Part shown: positions 1 through 10,215 of the stretch, in pieces
How the letters are laid out: every line of letters begins with the position of its first letter
How positions within the stretch are numbered: the first letter of the stretch is position 1
From: an uncultured Clostridia bacterium
GTDB taxonomy: Bacteria > Bacillota > Clostridia > Oscillospirales > Oscillospiraceae
Direction: 5' to 3'
NCBI GenBank assembly: GCA_945862785.1
Contig: CAMAZB010000002.1
Coordinates: forward strand, 1-52,035
DNA: 52,035 nt
The notes under the pieces: model-generated
Database searches by the model: none
What the model was told of the DNA's origin: nothing
The model's input: only the letters and a program-made list of their open reading frames with translations
Translations under genes and position numbers: made by a program

Positions 1-300
1 GTCATCATAGCCGGGATACCCACAGAAGTACTGCAGGTACGGGTTCTCCTGGATCTGAAGTGCGGTCTCTTCGTCGGAGTAGCCATACTCCGCCTGAATG
101 ATACAGGCGCCCAGAGCCAGACGCAGCGGTTTGGCTACGTTGCCTTTGCGGTTGGTAAACAGAGCGGCGTACCGCTTCTCAATCTCCAGCCAGGGGATCG
201 TCTGTGCTTTTTTCACCCACCGGTTACTCTCTTTCAGATTCATGCCGACTGGCTGCTTGAAATCTGCCAGGCTGATCTGTCCGTTGCTGTAACGATACAT
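1..300 (-). mobile_element. N-terminal part of an IS5/IS1182-like transposase, truncated by the window edge
   Basis: Reverse strand from 300 reads MYRYSNGQISLADFKQPVGMNLKESNRWVKKAQTIPWLEIEKRYAALFTNRKGNVAKPLRLALGACIIQAEYGYSDEETALQIQENPYLQYFCGYPGYDD, a typical transposase N-terminus, open to the window edge. Confidence 0.8.
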
Positions 301-344
301 AGCCGCCCTCCAAGTGCAAGGATTTTTCAATTATTCAGAAGACA

Positions 345-851
345 TTATATTAGCTGAAATGACCGATATAAAAACTGCTTTGCCGTTTCCCGGCCCTCAA
401 ACCCGGCGCAGCGGCAGGTAATAGAATTCACCGCCTGTTCCAGCAGCGGTTGCCGCACGATGGCGGTATCCACCGTGAAATCCAGTGCTAAAACATCGTC
501 CCACGCCCTGTTCAGGAAAGCTACCTCCCGCCGCCCGTGGGTGCGGGTCAGCTCCGGCCCTCCGGCCTTTCGCAGGTAGTCCGTCACCGTCTGCTCCGGC
601 AGCCCAGCGTCCAGCAGTCCAGCCCATATCTGCTCCAGAGCAAAGTCCGGGAGCCGCGCCCATTCCAGCCCGGATACACCGCAGGCCACGATGGTGTACC
701 GGCTGGCGCAGTGGACCAGCAGCAGACTGCCCTGCCCCCGGAGGGTGATGCAGTGTAAGTCCCAGCAAAATAAGCGCTCCAGCGGCGTACCATAGGGGAC
801 AGATTTGATTTTCAGCTTCCGCTGGAGGGGAAAGGTCAGTCCAAGCTGCAT
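345..851 (-). CDS. DUF6933-like hypothetical protein
   Basis: 168-aa ORF; the EYL..THxR..xxxN pattern resembles DUF6933; family recalled, not searched. Confidence 0.5.
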   Translation of the reverse strand: MQLGLTFPLQRKLKIKSVPYGTPLERLFCWDLHCITLRGQGSLLLVHCASRYTIVACGVSGLEWARLPDFALEQIWAGLLDAGLPEQTVTDYLRKAGGPELTRTHGRREVAFLNRAWDDVLALDFTVDTAIVRQPLLEQAVNSITCRCAGFEGRETAKQFLYRSFQLI

Positions 852-1384
852 GAAAGCACCTCCCGAAGTCCCGCTGCAAAGGCCCGGTGCCCGCTTTCCG
901 TAAAATGGACGCCGTCAAAGGTCATCTCCACGCCCCACTGCCCGGCGTCGACAAAGCCGATCCCCAGCCGCCGGGCCAGGGCTTCATAGGCCCCTGACAG
1001 AGCGGCGGATTCCCAAATGAGCCGTTTCTCCGGCACCCATTCGCCCATGACCATGGGCGGCGGTGATACCAGCAGGACACGGCAGAGCGGAAGACTTTTC
1101 AAAAACCGCTCCATCTTTGCCGCTACCTCCCGGGCAGTAATATGGGGATGGCTCAACAGGTCGTTGTCCCCCAGCATGACCACCAGCAGGTCATCCTGTT
1201 GAAGCATCCCGGCCAGACTCCCGGCTCCTGCGGGGATCTCCCGTCCGTTCTGACCGAGATTCACGACCTCCCACCCGGTACTCTCCGCCAGCAGGTCCGT
1301 CCAGCGGCCCGGATACCGCCCACCGAAGAATGACCGGGGGTCGTAGCCGTAGGTGTTGGAATCGCCGAAGCAAATGAGCCGCAT
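836..1384 (-). CDS. SGNH/GDSL-type hydrolase (arylesterase/lipase-like)
   Basis: MRLICFGDSNTYGYDP N-terminal GDS block, GDND block and a C-terminal DGVHFTESGH block. Confidence 0.9.
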   Translation of the reverse strand: MRLICFGDSNTYGYDPRSFFGGRYPGRWTDLLAESTGWEVVNLGQNGREIPAGAGSLAGMLQQDDLLVVMLGDNDLLSHPHITAREVAAKMERFLKSLPLCRVLLVSPPPMVMGEWVPEKRLIWESAALSGAYEALARRLGIGFVDAGQWGVEMTFDGVHFTESGHRAFAAGLREVLSCSLD

Positions 1385-1423
1385 CCTCTCACCTCACTGT
1401 TTGTCTTCAAAAACACAGGAGGC

Positions 1424-1837
1424 TCAATGCCCCCTGTGCTTCTCCCGCCGCTTTTCCTGACGGAGCTGGAATCTCCGGGCCTCCTCGGCCTCTTTTTCCT
1501 GCCGCGACCGGACCTTTCGCTCCAGCTTTCCCTGTTCCTGCTGGAGCTTCAGGGCTTGCTGGGCCTTGGTGCCGATCCCGGCGGTCCGGGTCTCCCGCTG
1601 GACCTCTCGCTGCCTGCGCTTGGGATTGCGGATGGCCTCCGGGGGAAGACCGCCCGCCACGGCGGGGCTGAACCGCAGCTTCCGCCAGTGCTCCAGCAGG
1701 AACTGATACACTTCCTGGTCCCGTGGTTCAGCTCCGAAGACGATGCGGCACACCTGGTACCGCCCGTCCTCCTCCCGCTCATACAGGCCAATCCAGAAGG
1801 GGTCCTGAAATAGGATGGTCAGCGTGGAACGATGCAT
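1424..1837 (-). CDS. yjdF: YjdF family protein
   Basis: MHRSTLTILFQDPFWIGLYEREEDGRYQVCRIVFGAEPRDQEVYQFL...; start at 1837 has GGAGG about 8 nt upstream; the longer ORF start at 1891 runs into the riboswitch. Confidence 0.85.
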   Translation of the reverse strand: MHRSTLTILFQDPFWIGLYEREEDGRYQVCRIVFGAEPRDQEVYQFLLEHWRKLRFSPAVAGGLPPEAIRNPKRRQREVQRETRTAGIGTKAQQALKLQQEQGKLERKVRSRQEKEAEEARRFQLRQEKRREKHRGH

Positions 1838-1876
1838 ATGCATTTCCTCCTTTTCATCCACAAACGTGGGGCGCCT

Positions 1877-1972
1877 GCAGAGAACGGACAACCAAAGGAG
1901 GCAGGTTACTTGTGCCTTTTCCCCGAAAAAGGCACTCCCGGACTACCAACCGGGACGTGTTTTTATCTCTGC
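1877..1972 (-). ncRNA. yjdF-type riboswitch (azaaromatic-responsive class)
   Basis: Reverse strand GCAGAGA...CCGGTTGGTAGTCCGGGAGTGCC...GGCACAAGTAACCTGC...TCTCTGC; closing P1 (1966-1972 with 1877-1883), located just upstream of the yjdF CDS. Confidence 0.75.
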
Positions 1973-2009
1973 GCATCCATCATACCACGAAGTATGGCGG
2001 AAGAAAAGG

Positions 2010-2040
2010 ACAACTCCGGGCCAAAATGACCCGGAGTTGT
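2010..2040 (-). terminator. Intrinsic terminator of the ribokinase gene
   Basis: ACAACTCCGGGTC-ATTTT-GGCCCGGAGTTGT hairpin immediately after the CDS end. Confidence 0.75.
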
Positions 2041-2041
2041 A

Positions 2042-3040
2042 TTATTTCAGAATATCCAGCGCAGCGGAGTCGAACCCACGGTAACCCCTCTCTTTTAACA
2101 GCGTCTGAACCTCCGCCAGGGTAGGCAGAGAGGGCATGGCGCCCATGCGGGAAACCGTGATGGCGGCGGTGTGGCTGGCGAAGGCCAGAGCCTCATCCTG
2201 GGAAAGGCCGACTGTCAGTCCCACGGACAGCGCGCCCACGAAGGAATCGCCCGCTGCGGTAGGGTCTGCCACATGGTCCATATGGACGGAGGAGATATAG
2301 TGGATGCCGTCCTCCCGGACCACGGCGGAGCCGCTGCCGCCCAAGGTGATGATAACGTTCTCCACACCCTTTTCCCACAGCGCGGCGGCAATCTTTTGCA
2401 GATCCTCCCGCAGGGGGCCGTTCTCATCGGCGGACAGGGGCAGGCCGGTCTCCACAGAGGCCTCCTGCTCGTTGGGAGTCAGATAGGTGACAAAGCGCAG
2501 CAGTTCGTCATCAAGGTCGGTGGCGGGAGCGGGATTCAGCATCACCGGCACGCCAGCCTCACTGGCCCAGCGGGCCACCGCTCGGTTGACTTCCGTCGGG
2601 ACCTCCAACTGCAGCAGCACCATATCGTATGTACTGATCTCGTCCTGGATCCAGGATACCTCGTCTACCGTCAGGGTGCGGTTAGCGCCGGGGATGACGA
2701 TGATGCGGTTCTGGGCGGAGTGTTCCGTGACTTCCAGGGTAATATGTCCCACGCCGGAGGAAATACCGGGACGTACCAGCACATGGCTGACGTCCACACC
2801 GGCGGCCCGGGGCGTTTCCAGCAGTCTTTCACCGAACAGATCGTCTCCCACGCAGCCCATCATGGTCACATCTGCGCCGAGGCGGGCACATTGCAGGGCC
2901 TGGTTGGCGCCTTTGCCGCCGGGAGCCATATGGAAGGACTTGCCGTAGACCGTCTGCGCGGAGCGGGGGATCTTCTCCGTGGTGGCAATAACATCCATCA
3001 CAAAACTGCCTACAACTAAGATTCGCGGTTTTCTGTGCAT
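2042..3040 (-). CDS. rbsK: Ribokinase, PfkB family
   Basis: MHRKPRILVVGSFVMDVI...APGGKGANQA...DPTAAGDSFVGA; start trimmed from ORF start 3199 to the conserved Met. Confidence 0.85.
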   Translation of the reverse strand: MHRKPRILVVGSFVMDVIATTEKIPRSAQTVYGKSFHMAPGGKGANQALQCARLGADVTMMGCVGDDLFGERLLETPRAAGVDVSHVLVRPGISSGVGHITLEVTEHSAQNRIIVIPGANRTLTVDEVSWIQDEISTYDMVLLQLEVPTEVNRAVARWASEAGVPVMLNPAPATDLDDELLRFVTYLTPNEQEASVETGLPLSADENGPLREDLQKIAAALWEKGVENVIITLGGSGSAVVREDGIHYISSVHMDHVADPTAAGDSFVGALSVGLTVGLSQDEALAFASHTAAITVSRMGAMPSLPTLAEVQTLLKERGYRGFDSAALDILK

Positions 3041-3122
3041 GATATCAATAACTCCTATTTTTGGGAAATAGACAATATCGCTATAATAATGCGTACTGAA
3101 CAAGGCTATTTGGCTTTGTTCG

Positions 3123-3290
3123 GGTGCAAGATTTTTGAAAAACCTTGCACCTTCCACTGGTGCGCCGCAGCGCACCAGTGGAAATACACATTGAAACAAT
3201 GGCTGAATTCCACAAAAGCGGCCTCTTTGAGCCGTTTTTATGGAATTGCGCGGCTACCGCCGTGCGAATAAACCGCAAAGCGGTTTATTC
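3123..3290. repeat. Cluster of intergenic palindromes
   Basis: GGTGCAAG..CTTGCACC (3123-3151); TTCCACTGGTGCG-CCGCAG-CGCACCAGTGGAA (3152-3183); AATTCCA..GCGGC..GCCG..TGGAATT; AATAAACCGC-AAA-GCGGTTTATT. Confidence 0.8.
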
Positions 3291-3586
3291 AGTAGACATT
3301 ATTATAGAACGTTCCCCAAAAAATACAAGTCCTTTTGCGAAAGTTAAAAGAAAAACGATTAAATAAAAACGGAAAATACGATAGAATGTCACTTCTTCAC
3401 TGAAAGCCCCCATGACGGGATAATTACGAAAGAAAGGGCTCCCGCCTGATAATGTGGAAAACCGGGAAATTGGTGCGACGGGAAGGGAGGAGATACGCGG
3501 GCTGTCCTCCATATGGTTCATCTCTTTTTTGGAAAGACCTTTCTCCTATCTGGTCAGGAAAAAAGACACAAGGCTACGGGACATAT

Positions 3587-3618
3587 GGAAAAAAACCGGG
3601 ACGGCTTTGCCGTCCCGG
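3587..3618 (-). terminator. Intrinsic terminator downstream of guaB
   Basis: CCGGGACGGC-AAA-GCCGTCCCGG followed by a T-run on the minus strand. Confidence 0.85.
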
Positions 3619-3633
3619 ATGGAGGTATCCAAT

Positions 3634-5145
3634 TCAGCTTCTCTGATTGCCGTTGGTGGTATCCTTCAGCAGCACATCGTGTGCGCCGCCTTCCACGATG
3701 GAGACGGAGGACACCAGGGTCAGCTTGGCCTTCTCCCGCAGCTCGGGGATGGTCAGAGCGCCGCAGTTGCACATGGTGGAGCGGATCTTGGCCAGGGTGG
3801 TGGCCATGCCATCGGACAGAGCGCCGGCGTAGGGAACGTAGGAGTCAACGCCCTCCTCGAAGGAGAGCTTTGCCGCACCGCCCAAGTCGTAGCGCTGCCA
3901 GTTCCGGGCACGGGCGCTGCCCTCGCCCCAGTATTCCTTCATGTAGCTGCCGCCGATGAGGACCTTGCTGGTGGGGGACTCGTCAAACCGGGAGAAGTAG
4001 CGGCCCAGCATGCAGAAGTCGGCGCCCATGGCCAGAGCCAGGGTGATGTGGTAGTCCTGCACGATGCCGCCGTCGGCGCAGATGGGCACGTAGATGCCGG
4101 TTTCCTCGAAGTATTTGTCCCGCTCCCCGGCCACGTCGATGACGGCGGTGGCCTGGCCGCGGCCGATGCCCTTGGTCTCGCGGGTGATGCAGATGGAGCC
4201 GCCGCCGATGCCGATCTTCACGAAGTCGGCGCCTGCGTCCGCCAGGAAGCGGAAGCCCTCGCCATCCACCACGTTGCCGGCGCCCACCTTCACGGTGTCG
4301 CCGTAGTGGTCGCGGATCCACTTCAGGGTGCGGGCCTGCCACTCGGAATAGCCCTCGGAGGAGTCGATGACCAGCACATCCACACCGGCCTCCACCAGAG
4401 CGGGGACCCGCTCGGCATAGTCACGGGTATTGATACCTGCGCCCACCACATAGCGTTTCTGGGAATCCAGCAGTTCCAGGGGGTTGCCCTTGTGGGCGTC
4501 ATAGTCCTTGCGGAACACGAAAGAGACCAGATGACCGTCCTTGGAGACGATGGGCAGGGCGTTGAGCTTGTGGTCCCAAATGATGTCGTTGGCGGTCTTG
4601 AGGCTGGTGCCCTCAGGGGCGGTAATGAGCTTTTCGGCGGGGGTCATGAAGTCCGCCACCTTGGTGGAGAGGTCCATGCGGCTGACGCGGTAGTCCCGGC
4701 TGGTGACGATGCCCAACAGCTTGCCGGTGCCGGTGCCGTCGTCAGTGACGGCCATGGTGGAGTGGCCGGTGCGCTCTTTCAGCGCCAGCACATCCGCCAG
4801 GGTGTCGGTCAGGCGCAGGTTGGAGTCACTGAACACAAAGCCGGCCTTGTAGTTCTTGACCTTGCGGACCATCTCGGCCTGCTGGTCGATGGGCTGGGAA
4901 ACATAGATGAAAGCGATGCCGCCTTCTTTTGCCAGGCCGATGCCCATCTTCTCGCCGGAAACAGACTGCATGACGGCGGAGACCATGGGGACGTTCATGG
5001 TCAGGGGGCACTCCTCGCCCTTCTTGAACTTTACTACCGGGGTCTTGAGAGACACGTTGGCGGGGATGCACTCAGAGGAGGAGTAACCAGGCACCAGCAG
5101 GTATTCGCTGAAGGTACGGGAAGGCTCTTTAAAGAAATATGCCAT
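3634..5145 (-). CDS. guaB: IMP dehydrogenase
   Basis: 503 aa; [52 protein letters not shown] catalytic-loop region. Confidence 0.95.
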   Translation of the reverse strand: MAYFFKEPSRTFSEYLLVPGYSSSECIPANVSLKTPVVKFKKGEECPLTMNVPMVSAVMQSVSGEKMGIGLAKEGGIAFIYVSQPIDQQAEMVRKVKNYKAGFVFSDSNLRLTDTLADVLALKERTGHSTMAVTDDGTGTGKLLGIVTSRDYRVSRMDLSTKVADFMTPAEKLITAPEGTSLKTANDIIWDHKLNALPIVSKDGHLVSFVFRKDYDAHKGNPLELLDSQKRYVVGAGINTRDYAERVPALVEAGVDVLVIDSSEGYSEWQARTLKWIRDHYGDTVKVGAGNVVDGEGFRFLADAGADFVKIGIGGGSICITRETKGIGRGQATAVIDVAGERDKYFEETGIYVPICADGGIVQDYHITLALAMGADFCMLGRYFSRFDESPTSKVLIGGSYMKEYWGEGSARARNWQRYDLGGAAKLSFEEGVDSYVPYAGALSDGMATTLAKIRSTMCNCGALTIPELREKAKLTLVSSVSIVEGGAHDVLLKDTTNGNQRS

Positions 5146-5176
5146 GAGGCCACCTCATTTCAAAATTTTAGGTATT

Positions 5177-5207
5177 ATTGTAACACAAAAGTTGAGAAAT
5201 TCAACTT
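5177..5207 (-). promoter_or_regulatory. Candidate internal guaB promoter with overlapping inverted repeat
   Basis: TTGAAT-N16-TACAAT on the minus strand; AAGTTGA-N5-TCAACTT overlaps the -35 and the purL stop. Confidence 0.45.
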
Positions 5208-8200
5208 AAATATCGAAATAATCCTTGGCGGATTCGAACAGATGCAGCTCGTAGTCGCCGGGGACGTTCCGGTACAGGGCGGGACCGATGCGCTCGGAGT
5301 GGCCCATCTTGCCCAGCACCCGCCCGTCGGGAGACAGGATGCCCTCCACGGCCCAGACAGAGCCGTTGGGGTTGAAGTCCACGTCCATGGTGGGCACGCC
5401 GTCCAGATCCACGTACTGGGTGGCGATCTGACCGTTCTCCGCCAGTTTTGCCAGCAGTTCGGGAGAGCAGAGGAACCGGCCCTCGCCATGGGAGATGGGC
5501 ACATTCACGATGTCGCCCACGTTCACCTTGCTCAGCCAGGGGGAGCGGTTGGAGGCGACCCGAGTGCGGACGATCTTGGACTGGTGGCGGCCGATGACGT
5601 TGTAGCTCAGAGTGGGGCAGGTGTCGTCGGTGTCGATGATCTCACCGTAAGGCACCAGACCCAGCTTGATAAGGGCCTGGAAGCCGTTGCAGATGCCCAG
5701 CATCAGGCCGTCCCGGTTTTTCAGCAGTTCCATGGTGGCATCGGTCACCTCGGGATTGCGGAAGAACGCGGTGATGAACTTGCCGGAACCGTCGGGCTCG
5801 TCGCCGCCGGAGAAGCCGCCGGGCACGAAGATGACCTGGCTTTGGCGGGCGGCCTTGGCAAAGCGGGCGGCAGAATCGGCAACGCCCTGGGCGGACTGGT
5901 TGTTCAGCACCAGAATTTCAGGCTCCATGCCCGCCCGCATCACGGCACGGGCGCTGTCGTACTCGCAGTTGGTGCCGGGGAACACGGGGATCAGGACCTT
6001 GGGTTTTGCCACACCCGCCTTGGGAGCGGTGCGGATGCCCGCGGGAGCCTCCAGCACGGGAACAGTCTCGGACACGGCGGAGGTGCGGTTGGGATAGATG
6101 TCCTCCAGCACGCCCTCGTTGAGAGCCAGCAGCTCGTCGATAGAAGCGCTGTCCTTTCCGATGGTGACTACCGGCTCCGCCGTGGTGACGCCCAGCCGGG
6201 CGGCGTACTCGCCGGAGATGTCCTCCGTCAGCTCCGCCACGATGGCGCCGGGCATGGCGCTGGAGTACCAGATGTCCCCGGTGGCGTCAGCAGTGAAGCC
6301 CACGTTGTTGCCGAAGGCCATGTTCATGACGGCCTCCGCCAGACTGTTCTCCACAGCCCATGCGGCCTTCACCTTTCCGGCCTCGGACAGGGCGTGGAAG
6401 GCTTCCCACGCGGTCTGCTGGCTGTCGGCGGTGCCGTCGCACAGGAACAGGTACACGGGGTGGCCTGCCTCCTTGAACTCAGGAGACAGCACCTTGCCCG
6501 CCTTGGAGGGAGCAATGGCGAAGGAAATGAGGGTGGGGGGGACGTCAAGGTCCAGGAAGGAGCCGGACATGGAGTCCTTGCCGCCGATGGCGGCGATGCC
6601 CAGATCCAGCTGGGCGTCCATAGCGCCCAGCAGGGCGGAGAAGGGCTTGCCCCAGCGCTCAGGCTCCTCCCGGAGCTTTTCAAAGTATTCCTGGAAGGTG
6701 AGATAAGCGGTGTGGTAGTCGCAGCCGGCGGCCACCAGCTTGGCGACAGAGGTGATGACGGAGTGGTAGGCGCCTACATAGGGGTCCACGCACATCTGCT
6801 CGGCGTCGAAGCCCCAGGCCATGACGGAGCAGTCCTCCGTCTCCTGACCGGGCAGGACGGGCAGCAGGGCGGCCATGGCCTGAGCGGGAGTGCGCTGATG
6901 TCTCCCGCCGAAGGGCATCAGGACGGAGCCAGCGCCGATGGTGGCGTCGAACCGCTCGCCCAGGCCCCGGCGGGAGGCGGATTTCAGGCTGGCGGCAATG
7001 TCCCGCAGGCTCTTGGCGTCGCTGTGGCCCAGCTCCTTGCGGTCCTTTTCTTTCACCTGAACGGTGGTGTGCTTGTCAGCGCCGTTGGTGTCCAGGAAGG
7101 CGCGGCTCAGGTCCACGATGGTGGCCCCGTTCCACTTCATCACCATCCGGGGGCTCTCAGTGACCACGGCCACCTGATAGGCCTCCAAGTTCTCCGCCTC
7201 GGCGGCGGCGATGAAAGCGGCGGCGTTTTCGGGGGCCACTACCACGGCCATGCGCTCCTGGGATTCGGAGATAGCCAGCTCGGTGCCGTCCAGACCCTCG
7301 TACTTCTTCCGTACGGCGTCCAGGCTGATCTCCAGGCCGTCGGCCAGTTCGCCGATGGCGACGGATACGCCGCCCGCGCCGAAGTCGTTGCAGCGCTTGA
7401 TCATCCGGGTGACCTTGCCGTCCCGGAACAGCCGCTGGATCTTCCGCTCCTCGGGGGCGTTGCCCTTCTGGACCTCGGAGGCCATGGTGGTCAGGGACTT
7501 GCGGTTGTGGCTCTTGGAGGAGCCGGTGGCGCCGCCGATGCCGTCACGGCCGGTGCGGCCGCCCAGCAGGATGACCACATCGCCGGGGGCGGGACGCTCC
7601 CGAACCACGTTCTCAGCGGGGGCAGCGCCGACCACGGCGCCGACTTCCAGGTGCTTGGCGATATAGCCGGGGTGATAGACCTCGGAGACGATGCCGGTGG
7701 CAAGGCCGATCTGGTTGCCGTAGGAGGAATAGCCTGCGGCAGCCGTCTGGGCCAGCTTGCGCTGGGGCAGCTTGCCGGGAATGGTGTCCGCCACGGGAAC
7801 GCGGGGATCGCCGCAGCCGGTGAGCCGCATGGCCTGATAGACATAGGCGCGGCCGGACAGGGGGTCCCGGATGCAGCCGCCGATGCAGGTGGCGGCGCCG
7901 CCGAAGGGCTCGATCTCCGTGGGGTGGTTGTGGGTCTCGTTCTTGAACATCAGCAGCCAGTCCTGCTCCTCGCCGTCCACGGTAGCGGTGACATGGATGG
8001 AGCAGGCGTTGATCTCCTCGCTCTGGTCCAGATTGGTGAGCAGGCCCCGCTTTTTCAGCACTTTTGCGCCGATGGTAGCCATGTCCATCAAGGTCTGGGG
8101 CCGGATGGCGGCCTTCTCCTCGCCGTAGACCTCCACCCGGGCGGCCAGATACCGCTCATAAGCGGCACGGGTGGCCTCGTCCAGGATCTCCACCTTGTCG

Positions 8201-8895
8201 ATGTGGGTGGAGAAGGTGGTGTGGCGGCAGTGGTCGGACCAGTAGGTATCCACCACCCGGACCTCCGTGATGGTGGGGTCCCGGTGCTCGTCGTCCCGGA
8301 AGTGAGCCTGGAGGAACTTCAGGTCGTCCAGGTCCATGGCAAGGCCCAGCTTGTCCAGCAGAGCGGCCAGGCCAGCTTCATCAAGAGCGGTAAAGCCGGT
8401 GATGGTCTCCACGGAGGTGGGGATGTCATACTCCATTTTCAGGGTCTCAACAGGCTCCATGGCGGCCTCCCGGGCCTCCACGGGATTGATGACATAGTGC
8501 TTGATCTTCTCCACATCGGCGGGGGTGACCTCGCCGGAGAGCAGGTAGACCTTCGCCGTGCGGACGGCGGGGCGGTCGCCCTGGGTCATGAGCTGGATGC
8601 AGGCCCGGGCGGAGTCGGCCCGCTGGTCGAACTGACCGGGCAGAGACTCCACGGCGAAAGCGGTGTAGTCCCCGGTGGGCAGAGCGGCGGTGGCGTCATC
8701 CACCTGAGGCTCGGAGAACACGGTCTGGACCGCCCGCTGGAAGGTGGCTTCGTCCAGGCCCTCCACATCGTAGCGGTTGATGAGCCGCAGGCCGGTCAGG
8801 GCGGAGATGCCCAGCAGAGACCGCAGCTCGTTCAAAAGGCCCGCGGCTTCCTGCCGCAGGGCGGGTTTCTTTTCAACATAAATGCGACGTACCAT
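5206..8895 (-). CDS. purL: Phosphoribosylformylglycinamidine synthase (single-chain, with glutaminase domain)
   Basis: 1229 aa; NETHNHPTEIEPFGGAATCIGG; C-terminal glutaminase VFPGTNCEYDSARA...LGICNGFQALIKLGL. Confidence 0.95.
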   Translation of the reverse strand: MVRRIYVEKKPALRQEAAGLLNELRSLLGISALTGLRLINRYDVEGLDEATFQRAVQTVFSEPQVDDATAALPTGDYTAFAVESLPGQFDQRADSARACIQLMTQGDRPAVRTAKVYLLSGEVTPADVEKIKHYVINPVEAREAAMEPVETLKMEYDIPTSVETITGFTALDEAGLAALLDKLGLAMDLDDLKFLQAHFRDDEHRDPTITEVRVVDTYWSDHCRHTTFSTHIDKVEILDEATRAAYERYLAARVEVYGEEKAAIRPQTLMDMATIGAKVLKKRGLLTNLDQSEEINACSIHVTATVDGEEQDWLLMFKNETHNHPTEIEPFGGAATCIGGCIRDPLSGRAYVYQAMRLTGCGDPRVPVADTIPGKLPQRKLAQTAAAGYSSYGNQIGLATGIVSEVYHPGYIAKHLEVGAVVGAAPAENVVRERPAPGDVVILLGGRTGRDGIGGATGSSKSHNRKSLTTMASEVQKGNAPEERKIQRLFRDGKVTRMIKRCNDFGAGGVSVAIGELADGLEISLDAVRKKYEGLDGTELAISESQERMAVVVAPENAAAFIAAAEAENLEAYQVAVVTESPRMVMKWNGATIVDLSRAFLDTNGADKHTTVQVKEKDRKELGHSDAKSLRDIAASLKSASRRGLGERFDATIGAGSVLMPFGGRHQRTPAQAMAALLPVLPGQETEDCSVMAWGFDAEQMCVDPYVGAYHSVITSVAKLVAAGCDYHTAYLTFQEYFEKLREEPERWGKPFSALLGAMDAQLDLGIAAIGGKDSMSGSFLDLDVPPTLISFAIAPSKAGKVLSPEFKEAGHPVYLFLCDGTADSQQTAWEAFHALSEAGKVKAAWAVENSLAEAVMNMAFGNNVGFTADATGDIWYSSAMPGAIVAELTEDISGEYAARLGVTTAEPVVTIGKDSASIDELLALNEGVLEDIYPNRTSAVSETVPVLEAPAGIRTAPKAGVAKPKVLIPVFPGTNCEYDSARAVMRAGMEPEILVLNNQSAQGVADSAARFAKAARQSQVIFVPGGFSGGDEPDGSGKFITAFFRNPEVTDATMELLKNRDGLMLGICNGFQALIKLGLVPYGEIIDTDDTCPTLSYNVIGRHQSKIVRTRVASNRSPWLSKVNVGDIVNVPISHGEGRFLCSPELLAKLAENGQIATQYVDLDGVPTMDVDFNPNGSVWAVEGILSPDGRVLGKMGHSERIGPALYRNVPGDYELHLFESAKDYFDI

Positions 8896-10179
8896 TTACT
8901 GTTCCTCCATCGCGGCCAGCGCGCGGCGGCCGATGTCGTGACGCATGTATTTGCCATCAAAGTTCACTGTCTCTGCGGCGGCATAGGCGTCAGCCAGGGC
9001 TTCCTTCAGCGTGGGAGCCATGGCGGTGATGCCCAGCACCCGTCCGCCGCTGGTGACCAGACGGCCCTCGCCGTCCAGCTTGTCACCGGCGTGATAGATG
9101 GTCACATTGGCGGGGGTGGAAGCGGGGAAGGACATGACCTTTCCCTTCTCGTAGTGGCTGGGATAGCCGCCGGAGGCCAGGATGACGCAGGCGGCGGCAC
9201 CGTCGTGCCACTCCACTTCCAGGTCGGCCAAAGTTTCGTTTTCCACGGCCTGCATGACGGTCAGCAGGTCGGTTTTCAGCAGGGGCAGCACCACCTGGGT
9301 CTCGGGGTCGCCAAAGCGGCAGTTGTACTCGATGACCTTGGGACCCTGGGGGGTGATCATCAGGCCGAAGTACAGGCAGCCCTTGAAGGGGCAGCCCTCG
9401 GCCCGCATCGCCGCCAGAGTGGGCAAGAAGATGGTGTCCATGCAGACCTGGGCCACGTCGGCAGTGTAGTAGGGGTTGGGAGCGACGGTGCCCATGCCGC
9501 CGGTGTTGAGGCCGGTGTCGTTGTCTCCGGCCCGCTTGTGGTCCATGGAGGACACCATGGGCCGGATGGCGGTGCCGTCGGTAAAGGCCAGCACGCTGAC
9601 CTCCGGACCGGTCAAAAACTCCTCGATCACGATCTCGTTGCCGGAGTCGCCGAAGGCTTTGTCCTCCATGATGGTCTTAACGGCGTCCTCCGCCTCAACC
9701 AGATTCTGGGGGATCAGCACGCCCTTGCCCAGCGCCAGGCCGTCGGCCTTGATGACGATGGGGAAGGAGGCGGTTTTCAGATACTCCAGCGCCTTGGCGG
9801 GGTCGTTGAAGACCTCGTAGCTGGCGGTGGGGATGCCGTACTTCTTCATCAGGTTCTTGGAGAACACCTTGCTGGCCTCGATGCGGGCGGCCTTGGCATC
9901 AGGGCCGAAGCAGGGGATGCCCGCCTCGTGAAGCCGGTCCACGCAGCCCAGGGCCAGGGGATCGTCCGGAGCCACCACAGCGAAATCGATATCATGGGAC
10001 TTGGCGAAGTCCACGATGGCGGGAATGTCCTTGGCACCGATCTCCGGGACGCACACCGCGTCCTGGGCGATGCCGCCGTTGCCGGGCAGGGCGTAGATGG
10101 TCTCCACGCTGGGATTTTCTTTCAGTTTCTTGATAATGGCGTGCTCGCGGCCACCGCCGCCGACGACCAGAAGATTCAT
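8896..10179 (-). CDS. purD: Phosphoribosylamine-glycine ligase
   Basis: MNLLVVGGGGREHAIIKKL; NTGGMGTVAPNPYY; RFGDPETQVVLP. Confidence 0.95.
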   Translation of the reverse strand: MNLLVVGGGGREHAIIKKLKENPSVETIYALPGNGGIAQDAVCVPEIGAKDIPAIVDFAKSHDIDFAVVAPDDPLALGCVDRLHEAGIPCFGPDAKAARIEASKVFSKNLMKKYGIPTASYEVFNDPAKALEYLKTASFPIVIKADGLALGKGVLIPQNLVEAEDAVKTIMEDKAFGDSGNEIVIEEFLTGPEVSVLAFTDGTAIRPMVSSMDHKRAGDNDTGLNTGGMGTVAPNPYYTADVAQVCMDTIFLPTLAAMRAEGCPFKGCLYFGLMITPQGPKVIEYNCRFGDPETQVVLPLLKTDLLTVMQAVENETLADLEVEWHDGAAACVILASGGYPSHYEKGKVMSFPASTPANVTIYHAGDKLDGEGRLVTSGGRVLGITAMAPTLKEALADAYAAAETVNFDGKYMRHDIGRRALAAMEEQ

Positions 10180-10215
10180 GGAAGCCCTCCTAAAAATTTG
10201 CCGGAGGCAAATTGA

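Noticed and set aside
3454-10215. 2253-aa plus-strand ORF
   Set aside because: Exactly antisense to guaB, purL and purD; low-complexity Gly/His/Val/Ala-rich translation typical of a GC3-rich shadow frame; no domain recognised.
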